From Flaveria trinervia (lineage: Eukaryota; Streptophyta; Magnoliopsida; Asterales; Asteraceae): a DNA stretch of 64,000 bases. Location: positions 98,984,311 to 99,048,310 of the forward strand of contig CM046452.1 in NCBI GenBank assembly GCA_025506515.1, given 5' to 3'. Below are positions 36,454-47,271 of the stretch, piece by piece. The notes under the pieces are model-generated. The model searched no databases. It had not been told where the DNA came from and saw only the letters and a program-made list of their open reading frames with translations. Each line of letters begins with the position of its first letter. Positions within the stretch are counted from its first letter, which is position 1. The position numbers were made by a program, and so were the translations under genes.

Positions 36454-37600
36454 TTACCCACAAGACGGGCATTGTGGGCGAAAATGGCCAGGTTCCCCAC
36501 AGTTGTAGCAAACACGGTTTGTGACCACAGCGGCATTGTTAGGTGCACGGTGGCAAGTCGCCACCAAATGACCATATTTACCGCATAAGGTGCAAATGCG
36601 GCATGGTTGATTTCCCGGATGATGATACCTACACGTGTTGCACATCGGTTGAGGACCAGCATAAGCCCTAGCCCCAGGCACTTGTGCCACGGGTGTAGCC
36701 GCAGGTACAAGTTGTCTTTGGGGTTGTTTGGGTGCAGCCACGGCATAGTTACGCGCCGGTGTGAACTTGCGCTTCTTGTTGTTGTTGTTGTTGTAAGACG
36801 ATTCAGCTTTAGTCTTCTTAACCACCTCGGTAGCCGTCTCCTCTACCTTCTTTGCACCCTTCACAGACATGGTGCCCGCTCGTATATGGTTCTCGGTGAG
36901 TTGAGCGGTGATAGTAATGGCTTCTTCCAAGGTTGTGGGTCGGCTACCCACCACAGCATCTTGAATTTGGGGTGGTACACCCTTAATGAACTTCTCGATG
37001 TTGCGGGGAACAGTGTCGACCATATGGGGCAGCAGTATACTCAACTCATGATGCCTAGTTGAGTAGGCCAAGTGATCACCATCGTTTTGTTTCAAATTCC
37101 AAAATCCTCCTCCAGTTTTTGTAGTTCGCTTCGGGCAGAACTTCGCGATGGCGATGTTCTTGAACTCTTCCCATGTAATTCTAGAATGGCATCGGGTCCA
37201 CGATTCCTCTTCTCGCTATTCCACCAGGTAAGAGCCCTTTGTTGGAACATACTAGTGGCATAGCGAACCTTGAGTGCATCGGGACACTCACAATTGATAA
37301 AGGTATTCTCCATGCTTTCGAACCACTCAAGAAGGCCAGTGGCTCCTTCCTTGCCACTAAAACTAGTGGGCTTGCAAGAGCTGAAGTGTTTGAAGGTGCA
37401 AGTTTGATTATTCCCATGTTGATTGTTCCCGTTTTGATTGTTGCTATTCTCTCCATGACCATTTCCATTGTTGCTAGCGTTGGTCATTAAGGTACTATTA
37501 AGTTCAGCAACCATGGTCGGAATAACAGCAGCCATTTGTCGAGCAATCATGGCGGCTAACTTGCGATCGGAACTCCACGCTTTCCATGATGACGAGACAT
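36454..37600 (-). CDS. gag: gag of element B
   Basis: It begins at the ATG at 37600-37598 (start MSRHHGK, preceding the large frame by a one-base break near 37570), contains an Asn/Gly/His-rich N-terminal linker and the gag domain with the RALTWWNS motif, changes frame near 37110, and ends with two intact CCHC zinc knuckles: CTLCGKYGHLVATC and CYNCGEPGHFRPQC. Unlike element 1, all knuckle ligands are present. Confidence 0.88.
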
Positions 37601-38274
37601 GCTGGAATATACAAATGAGTTAGATATGAGAATTGGAATAACAAGGATTAATGTTCAACAAGGATATGGCAAAAAGTTGTAAGGCACATGGAATGGTTCC
37701 ATTTGGTAACGCATTACCATTTGGAAACGTTGACACGTCAAGGTAAGTTGACCCACTCGCCTTAGAAATTCGTGTATGTTGACCATGGTTTATCACTCAT
37801 CCCAGAAATCCCCAGGTAAGCATAACTAGTCCCGTAGGATTTATGCGATATGCTTGCCTTAGCCCGAGGGCCTTTTGCCAGAAATCCAGAATACAGGTGT
37901 CCATGTGTCACACAATTTATTAGGTTTATGAAATCAAAACCATGATGAGATTTACATAGATTAGACTTAAGTCTAAAGATTTAATTCTTAAGCATAAGTA
38001 TACGATTCCACGTGTTGACGAGAATAAGATTAAGAAGTTTCATTTGTCGGGGAGAGTCAATGAGTCAAAGTTAAGTTTAGGGAGACAAGTAACAAAGTTT
38101 AGACAATTACAAGGCAACCTATGCTAAGGCATCAAGTTGCACATAAAAAGTATAGCATTATGTAGCATGTAACAATATATATATTTCTAAGAATATAAAT
38201 ATTATCCTATGAGGTTCATGCATAAGCTATAGTCTAGGTCACCATTACTAATAACCTAAATCCCTATAGTTATG
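37601..38274 (-). other. 5' leader of element B
   Basis: Noncoding leader between PBS and gag. It contains the hairpin-capable segment 37815-37858 that is conserved in element C at 12340-12383, plus a GGCCCTCGGGCT stretch next to it. Confidence 0.7.
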
Positions 38275-38287
38275 GGCTCTGATACCA
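38275..38287 (-). other. Primer-binding site of element B
   Basis: GGCTCTGATACCA on the plus strand is TGGTATCAGAGCC on the element strand, complementary to initiator-Met tRNA, three bases from the LTR end. Confidence 0.9.
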
Positions 38288-38290
38288 ATC

Positions 38291-40795
38291 TGTCACACCC
38301 CAACCTTGACGGCGGAAACGTCGAGATGTGAGGGTTAAGATTGTCCACAGCCACATAACGCTATATAAAAATGCAAATATTTATCATAAGACTTGGAATG
38401 GAAAAAATACAATCATAAATCTTAAACAAGAAATAAGTTTACATAACATAACATAATGTATTTTTTTATTTCATTATCTAGGTCCAAGTCCTAGATATAG
38501 CAAGCTTCAAAAGATTCACTTTAAACTTGAGGTTGACCTGAAACATGATAAAAAAAAAGTCAACTAAAAATAGTTGGTGAGTTTCCAAGGTTTTCATACA
38601 TAATATGAAAAAAGTTACAAGTAGCAATTCATGTCATAGGTTATAAGCTAGTAAGGTTATAGAACACATATCGTTACAACCAAACCTCGACTTGATTACA
38701 AGTATAAAAGATTGGCTAAGTGTATTTGGTTCCCTAGTGCACAAGCATACGGCTCCTAGGAGTCGGCAATACATCGACTTTAGCACCAAATAGGCTTGTC
38801 AGGCCCAAAGATCTAAGACGTCGCCAGGCTAGCAATAGTTAATGATTGTAAAAAACTATGTATCTCATATAAACACTTACAATTAACAAATAACCTTGAC
38901 AAAATAATAAGTTGAATTGCACGTGCTTTACAAGTCTCAAACGTGTATAAGTGTATCATGTATAAGCTATCATGTTTCACCCCAAGTTAGTGTAAAAATA
39001 TGAAAAAGGGGCAAGAAAACTCACTTTGACAATAAATATATAAGGCGATTAATAAGAATAATAACAAGCGTCGCTCCAAGGTGTATCGTCACAAGACACC
39101 TAAATATATATATTTACAAGATTAAAGCTTTACGATAATTAACAAGGACAAAGAAAATCAACTTGATGTTTGGGGTTTAGTTTTATTATAGTTAAATAAG
39201 ATCTCAATTATATTTTCGTGGGAACGATTTTATTTATAATTTATATAAATATATATGGATTAAAATATCCTTTATAATAATTTTGTAATGTTTATAAAGT
39301 TTAAATAATTTTATAATTAAATAAAAAATGAATACATTAACAATAAATTTAAAGGCAATGTTTGAAATAATAGTTTGTGTGAATTAAACTATTTTTTTTT
39401 TAAAGTCTAATTTTTATAGAAATATGTAGTTATGTTATTAATCTTTAAGATATTAAAAAAAATATAAAGTATTTTTAAAATAAATTACAGAAAATGATTA
39501 AATAGTTTTAAAAGAAGTAAAGTTTATGAAAATGATTTTTCATAATTTTTAGGAATTTTTAATATTAACTTTGAAGGCCAAAAAGCCTAAAAAAAAGATT
39601 TTTTTTTTTATAAATAAGCAGAGGGTGCCCGGTTCGAACCCGGGACCTCTAAGTGGTGATGGAAGCGCTTAACCAGTGAACCAAGGCATCCAGCCGCGTT
39701 AATGTTCGCGTTTAATTGGTAATATGCTTACTTAAACAAAACCCCCAAATCCTTAAGAACCCTAGAATTTGTTTACCCCAAATCGATCAAATTGAACATC
39801 AATTCAAAGTTATCAATCAAATTAAGTTTAGGGCTTTTGTTCCTCATGTGAAATCGAGTATATGTATGTATTTAACTTACTTGATTCGTTTGGTATTCGA
39901 TGCTCGCGTTATGGACCTAGGTCGCGACTGTGGAGAACCGATTCGAGATGAGATCTTCGATGAAACTCAAATTCCTTTTACAGTAAGCTTCTAGTGATCC
40001 CCACGATGAAAAGCCCTCTGATAATTACAAGTTAACAAGCTCGGAAAGTGGTCTACGGGTGTTGCAGGTTGCGATGAAAAGGGTGTAATCGAAAGTGATG
40101 CTTGTGTTGGTTTCAGGTGAAATTGAGTGCTGAGTTCGATTAGGATAGGTATATGGTCGTTCATGTTTGATTAATTAGATTATAATTGAGATTTAATGCC
40201 CGAACGGTTATGGGTTTAAGAAGCTACGGTTACTCACTCGATTGGGTATCATTCGACGTTTAAACCCCAATTATTAACCGCATTAAGGCTCGAATTAAGT
40301 TCACGTACGATTCGAAACGGATTTTTGGGTAAAATCGTGCCTACTAGGGCCGTTTTTGGCATTGCCGGAGTTCGGCCGGAGGCGCCGGCCTCCTCTCGCC
40401 GGAAAAACGGGGAAAAACAGGGGGGGGGAGATTTACTTTTGGTTAATTGCACATTTAGCCCCTCTAGTTTATTATTTATCATTTTATACAAAACCTATTA
40501 ATGAAAGTTTCTAATTTTGCAATTAAGCCCCCAAACTTTAATTACTTAAAGTTTTAAAAACTTGTTGAGTTTAATAACTATACAAATTTTATTTTTTATT
40601 ATTATTAACATTATTATTGTTATTATTATTCTATTATTATTATAAATATTATTATAATTATTATTACTTATTAATTTTGCTACTTTTATTAATATTAACA
40701 TTATTATTATTTAATATTACAATTAACTTTCATAAAAACCCTTGTAAGAGTAAACAAAGTTAACTTTTAGTTAACAAAAAAAACGAGATGTTACA
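38291..40795 (-). repeat. 5' LTR of element B
   Basis: 2505 bp, from TGTAACATCTCG (40795) to GGGGTGTGACA (38291) on the minus strand. It carries the same tRNA-like segment (39619-39690) and TTA microsatellite (about 40590-40730) as the 3' LTR. Confidence 0.93.
39619..39690 (-). other. tRNA-like segment in 5' LTR of element B
   Basis: Same A-box-like and B-box-like layout as at 31690-31762; one G is missing in the T-arm run compared with that copy. Confidence 0.65.
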
Positions 40796-42198
40796 TTAGA
40801 GTTTTATGATCATCGGAGTCAACTTTTGGTGATGATTAGTATATATCGTATAATGGAGAATTATCACCACAACTTACTATTTTGATTGTTATTGAGTTTT
40901 TAACAACTAGTAAAGGAAAGGGGAAGAGGAATTAGTGCTCAATCACAATATATAAACGGCATTGAAAGTAAATGACGATTTTATTTGACCATGTGTATAT
41001 GTTTTAGCATTTGTATTATAAGCAATCATATATTATACTTTATTGTAAGGACATAAATAAAATAAAATAATTAATTTTTTAAAATGTAAGCATTACTTTT
41101 TATATGGGTGTCTTAATCTATATGTAAAATTATCATTCTATCCTCTTTTCACTTTATTATAAAGATATAGATATATATTAAAATTATTAAACTTATAATA
41201 ATATGCTTCTAGAAAAATATTAGTATTATAGTTATTATAAATATGAAGATTTATAAGTTATATACTTAAATATTTAAATAAATAATATACTTAATTAAAA
41301 TATTATTTAGTTATAAAAATATAATTAGTAAATATGAATTCAAATGTCAATTTATAGTATCGTAAATAAAATAACATTTAATGAAGTGAATTAAATAATA
41401 TGATATTATTAAATAATATATTAATAATTTTTATTAAATACATGAAAAAGACAAGGGCAAAAATATCAAATTTTATAAAATTTAATGGATAAATTTATCA
41501 CATTACCTCTAAAATGTCTTAAAATTTTAATCAAGTTTTTATTCTACCCCTCTTAAATGTGATGCACTCATTTGTATATGTTGCTTTAAAACTTGTATTT
41601 TTTATAAAATTATATTTCTATCCAAAAATATGTATTATATAGTAGTATAGATATCGAAAAAGTATTTGGATGATCACATTATAAATGGTACCTATCTAGG
41701 TGAGTAGTTTTGTATATTTAAATTTCTTGGATAAGTTTTCTTAAATTGTACGCTTATCACTTTTAAATTAAAGTAGTTTTGGTTGTAATTTAAATTTGTA
41801 ATCAAATAACTCAAAAGAATATAAGAACGAACAAGGTTGCTAGAGCCAATAGAGAGGATTCAAGGTTGTAACATGACTTGCATCAAATCACTAAACGATT
41901 CAGCCACTTACCAAACCCTACATAAAATAAGAGTTAAATCATGTATCGGTGTTTCCTTTATAACAAACAACTTTCAAATATACAAAATCCGAAGGTACAT
42001 TTTTCTCACAGATAAGGACAGACCACCAAACCCATTAAAAACTACAAAATCTTTACCTATGCAATTACGTTGTAAACGACAGCATAATGTTTATTGTATA
42101 TTCACTGGTTTTAAACTGCAAGCATGAATCTTGTGCCAACCCCACAATCACATTGTCTTCAACGATGTCTATGCTTCATACACATCGATTTTACCACC
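40796..42198. other. AT-rich intergenic region
   Basis: No gene was recognised. The last 350 bp may be the 5' leader or first intron of the RFC3-like gene, since the base composition becomes more mixed. Confidence 0.4.
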
Positions 42199-42306
42199 TC
42201 AAGCATTTGTATTTATGTCATCACAAACAACATTTCAAGCATTTGTATTTATGTCATCACAAACAACATTTCAAGCATATGTATTCTCATCATCACAAAC
42301 AACATA
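42199..42306. repeat. Three tandem 36-bp units upstream of the RFC3-like gene
   Basis: The first two units are identical (TCAAGCATTTGTATTTATGT followed by CATCACAAACAACATT); the third differs at about five positions. Confidence 0.93.
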
Positions 42307-42465
42307 TCTTCGCACCAAAATCAGGAAGCCATGTTTGTTTTCTGACCCTTTCATTTTCTTGTGCAAACCACGTGTTTGATAAAATTCCTGAACCAGATTC
42401 TTCATTGCAACTATTGTTCTTTTGTTCTAGAGTTTGTGGGATTTTAGCTTATTGGTTGTCTGCAT

Positions 42466-45385
42466 ATGGAGAGTCCAGTACCACATAGCAGAGTGTTGCA
42501 TAAGCATTCATTGTTGATCATGAAACAGGGAAGAAGTGGATATGAACCGCGGATACCGAAACAGAATTACATGAAGCTCATTGGAATGAATTCAATAAAA
42601 AGATTAGAGAATTGGGTTCTGATGAACATAGGAACTTTAGTCAATCAAGACTCGCGAGGAGACGATCTTCAAAGTTTGATCCTGAAGGGCTGCCACCTCC
42701 AAGAAGACACAGTAAATCTCCCTACAAGACGCGAAGAGGTGATGGGAATTCGAGATCACCAACGCCTGGCCCGCTTCCTCTTCCACCTGGGAGAAATACC
42801 AGCCCGTTTTCAAAATCTGAACGCAGGAGGCGTGTTTCGCCAATGAAGCCTGCAAGAGGTGGTGATCTCTTTGATAATGATGAAGAGTCTCCTGCCTCTT
42901 ATAAGCCAAAGCACAGGCTGTTCAATGATGAAAGTTATCACAAGAGTGAAAAGCCAAGTTATGCTAGAACATTGTCTGCACCTAGACTTAGATCAAGGGA
43001 CACAGATCAACAACTAGAAGATGATCAACGGTGAAAAGAAGAGAGGGAAGAAGTAGAACACCTCCATTCTGCAGAAGTATTACCCCACGAAAGATAAAGA
43101 AGGTGACCATAAAAGTACACCTTCTGAAGTTGAGCTCAATGAGATGGTTGCAAATGTGAAATTGGTCAAAAGTCCAGTTCGGCATGCACCTGTTTCTGAT
43201 AGCACAGATTCTCTTCCAGGTGGTGACATGTTCATCCCTAAGGGTTATGCTACAGTGTCACCTCAAAAGATTAAGAATGAAGGGTTGGAAAATCATCTCA
43301 GGCCGGAGCTCAAGTTGTTCATAGAAAAAAAGCCCAACGCACTTCTGCATGATAAGTCAAACACCATTCTTTCTAATGGTAGTAATTTAACACCTGCAAC
43401 TACAGTTTCTAGCTCTGCTATTAGTAGGCAAAGTTGTAAGGTAGGTGATGTGAATGGGAAGTCAAATGGGAGTTCTTGGAGGTTTACTGCAAATAGGCGG
43501 AAAAAACAGACAGATACATGGTTTTCTTGCATAGGAAAAAGTTCTTGTGGTACCACCAAGAAGTCTCCACAAAGATTGAGAGCCTTTGATGAAGCTTCAT
43601 TTATTGAGAAAGCTTTTGTGGTTGAAAACTTAAGACAGTTCTGGGCTGATAAGTATCAACCCTTATCATTAAATGGGTTCACTTGCCATAAACAACAAGC
43701 TGTGCAACTTAAAGAATTAGTAAGTGGCTTTAGTTTCTTAACTTTTTTATTAGTCTTTAGATTATGCATGCACATTCAATAGTTACTGGAATTTTCGTTT
43801 AAAAAGTTTTGAGTTATATGATCTTCTATATGTGTTTGGTTTTATATTCTCACCTTGTTTTACTTTAGGCATCCCAAGAAATGCTTCCTCATATTCTTTT
43901 GAAGGGGCCTCAAGGGTCAGGGAAGAAAGCTTTTACAATGGCCCTACTATGTGAGATATATGGAGATGCTGCACGGAATGTAATTTTACTTATAGTTAAA
44001 ACAACATAATTTGGCCTTAACGGTTTGTGCCCAAATACTTAGATAGATCTTCTTTTTGCAGATATCTCATGATTTAAGATACTTCCAAATTCAGGTAACT
44101 AAGAGTTGTTAACTTTTTAGAATGTGTTCTGACTTGATACCCAAAACTACACAAAAGCTTGAGTCTATAAGTCTTGATGATTAAATTGATAATGAACGAA
44201 AATAAGGGGAAAAGAACTCTAGGATATCATGATCACTAATAGGCAACAAGGGTGTAATGATTGATCATTGATGCTTAATTTTCATTGACATTCTTAATTT
44301 TATCAAATATCATTCCATATGGTTATATATCTTATCATCTTGTTTGTAGGAATCAAGGTTGACTCAAGTAGCAGTTCCTGTTACATCAAGTCCTTACCAT
44401 ATAGAGCTTAATATGCACTTGGAAGCTAATGCTAGATATGCTCTTATGGCTTCTGTCAAACAATTGAGTAGTGATCATGCAGTTATTTCTGAGATCAGTA
44501 CAGTTAATTTAAAAGATTATAAAGGTTCACTCATTTTAATGGTTTTTTTACACTAAAAGGCCCATTTTCAAATTTGAATTATAGATTCTGTTGTCTTATC
44601 TACAGTAATGGTCCTTTATGATGTTGACAAGCTGATGAGAGTAGTCAGAACTTAATAAACTGGATTATGGATTGCTATTCAGATGTTTGTAAGCTGGTTC
44701 TTTGTTGTCAAGATGATGTCAACATTCTTGAATCAGTGAAAAATCGGTGCCATGTTATGAAGCTTGATGCTCCCGTAACTCATGAAGTAAGTGATTTATA
44801 TAATCTATACGTGGAGATTTTAACCCATTTACATATAAATGATATAGATTGGATCATCTTTGATCTCTAACGGATCAATGGTTAAGCTAAAAAAAGGTCT
44901 GATACAAAGGTTAACAAAAAAATTTGCATAAAACCGTAGGAAATATTCTTGATTCGGTCAAGTCAGGTAAAGGTCATTGTTGAAATGATACACAAATCTC
45001 ATACCGTTGAAAGGAACGTTGTATTGTATTCATGAAAGTTGGAGTGAAGTTGAGTGGGTCATTGGGTTGGGTCAACCTAGTCCATAGGTAGTACCAAAAT
45101 AAATGCAGTTGAATAGGTCTTTCAACAACTGTTGAATCGTTTGTTTACTATGTATGTGCTATTTATGTAGTTGTTCAATAAATGAATATATGAGTTTAGC
45201 AGCACCAAAACCTTCTTATCGTGGGTAAATTTTGTGTTTAAGGTAGTAAAACTCATCTTTTATTCTTTAATTGAGTGTGCGTTTTGGGGCCTGAACCAAC
45301 AAAAACATCCAATCAATAAAATACGAAATAACTAAATGAGTTATGCTCTAGGCCTGACCCCCGAACCCACACCTTTTTGCCCCCC

Positions 45386-45419
<34 letters not shown>

Positions 45420-46481
45420 TCTACATTATCATTTTTAGTTTTTTTTGGAAGTTTGAATGTATTTTCTTCCGTTTGAGTTAGAGGAATGTAGAACATGAAT
45501 ATTCATTAGCTAAAATTTCCAATCTTTCATCTGATTTTCAATGTTTTAAAATCACAGATCATGGAAATTCTTGTTCAGATATCAAGGAAAGAAAATTTTG
45601 ATTTACCCATGAAATTTGCAGCAAAGATTGCCAATCAATCCAAACAGAATTTGAGGAAAGCAATTATGGCTCTTGAAGCCTGCAAGTCTCACAAGTAAGA
45701 CAATTCATATTATGCTTATTGTATCTCTATTTGAAAAAAAAATGTGTTCTTAATCAGATTCTAAAACTCAAGCACATATGCAGCTACCCATTTGTTGAGG
45801 ATCAGCCAATTGCAATAGGATGGGAAGATGTACTTATTGACCTCGCTGCTGAGATTTTAGCTGATCCATCACACAAGAAGCAAGTTTATAAAATAAATTT
45901 TGTACTTCCTGTATAACTTGATTAAAATCTAACAAAATTAAACTTTGTTTTTATCAGGCTATTTTTCACAAGGGGAAAACTACAGAAACTTTTGGTGGAA
46001 TTTGTTCACCCAAAACTGATTCTTCTGGTAAAGCTACAACCTTTTAGTTGACATATCCATTTCAACATTCATCCTCATAATTTAAAATATTATGATATAA
46101 TGTTTCTGTTATGCAGAAACTCATTGAACAGTTCCTTAAGGGTGTTGAAGCTAATATCAAAAGGGAACTATATTATTGGCATGGTTATTATGTAAATTTC
46201 CAGTCCTTTTACCATATCTGTATGATATTTTTGTTGGAAAATATTTTTTCACTAAAAGTTAATGTCAACCTACAGGATAAAAGACTTCCAGTTGGAACTA
46301 GTGCCTTACTAAAGCTAGAAGGTGATAACAATATATACTATTATTTCCTATATGATTTATGATGAAAAATGAATGCATAAAACTTAAAGTTCAAATTTCT
46401 TTATATATGTATTGTGCTCATGCAGAGTTTGTTGCAAAATTCATGAGTATACACAGGAAGACTTTACATAATCGTCAGTGA
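42466..46481 (+). CDS. RFC3-type clamp-loader subunit with long basic N-terminus, eleven exons, frame breaks in exons 1 and 5
   Basis: The C-terminal half is a replication factor C small subunit of the RFC3 type, which helps load PCNA onto DNA in the nucleus. Exons: 42466-43719, 43869-43979, 44062-44094, 44350-44524, 44606-44786, 45558-45694, 45784-45879, 45958-46027, 46117-46191, 46276-46321, 46426-46481. Visible: FWADKYQPLSLNGF, Walker A GPQGSGKK, YDVDK for Walker B, VKNRC for the SRC motif, NLRKAIMALEAC, and the end EFVAKFMSIHRK. The roughly 400-residue N-terminal part is Arg/Ser/Pro-rich (PPPRRHSKSP, RRRRVSP) and absent from ordinary RFC3 (about 350 residues). Exon 5 is one base short (near 44629); exon 1 changes frame near 42555, 43028 and 43080. 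Intron 7 is GC-AG. The start at 42466 is provisional. Expression of the gene is not shown. Confidence 0.85.
45387..45416 (+). repeat. Run of 30 C in RFC3-like intron 5
   Basis: Thirty consecutive C follow CCCCCCT. Such a run is unusual in AT-rich plant DNA and its assembled length is unreliable. Confidence 0.95.
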
Positions 46482-47211
46482 TTGAAGCTTGAGGAAGCAT
46501 AACTAACCCAAAGAGGGGATAGATAACAAGGTGTCTCATTGTACCTTTTAGCCGGTCATAGAAAGACCGTAGATTTTTTTCCTTTGATTTCCTAGTCTAA
46601 ACATCTAGCAATCCCAGTTGTTATGAAGTTCTGATGAAATATGTGATTTTTGTTACGAGTATGTAACTCTTTGGTACTGAATTGACTATCATGTTTGATG
46701 TAGATTGGGTCTAAAGATCACCTTTATGGTGTTGTGATAATTTTCTGCCATTGTCATGACGACGATGATGATGACCATGATGATGATGATTGTTGTCGTC
46801 CTTTTCTCTCAAAATTCCTGTTGCCTTCTGCATAATTTGTTTAATGTAGTTGTTAGTTATAGCCTTAATGATAATATGTCAAGGAAGGTGATTTGCAGAA
46901 TGCTAAAACTACTTTTCTCACAACTTAAGGTTGCTTTATGTAGTTGTACTTTGTGGTCTTTGATATGATATTTTACGTGTGTAATTGGGGTGGTGGTCAA
47001 ATTAATCCTCATATGGAAAACATATATTCTCTACATTATAGAAATGTAAATATCTAAAGTTTTTCTTTATAAAATGCCAAGGAAACTTGCAATATACATA
47101 GTGTTCTTTGAAACTTGTTAGTTGTAAATGAGAATACATCAATTTTTTCTTTTTACCAATATGCTAGTTTCCTTTATCACTAGTGACATCCTTATCATTT
47201 CTTACACTAAT

Positions 47212-47271
47212 AATATGTAACTAGTTTTAGACTTGTCCGGTAATATGTAACTAGTTTTAGACTTGTCCGGT
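47212..47271. repeat. 30-bp perfect tandem duplication
   Basis: Two identical adjacent copies of a TAATATGTAACTAGTTTTAG...CTTGTCCGG unit. Confidence 0.9.

Larger units (their letters stand above)
30424..40795 (-). mobile_element. Ty3/gypsy chromovirus element B, young copy
   Basis: Minus-strand LTR retrotransposon with 5' LTR at 38291-40795, PBS, leader, gag, pol, chromodomain-like tail, polypurine tract and 3' LTR at 30424-32862. The LTRs are nearly identical in substitutions but differ in many one-base run lengths. Coding domains are complete and their breaks are mostly one-base, so the element may be intact in reality. The 3' LTR lacks about 60 terminal bases found in the 5' LTR (38291-38350), and no matching target duplication is visible: TTAGA follows the right end but is not present at the left. 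Confidence 0.93.

Noticed and set aside
39716..39994. 92-residue ORF in the 5' LTR of element B
   Set aside because: It lies wholly in the LTR and shows no recognisable domain.
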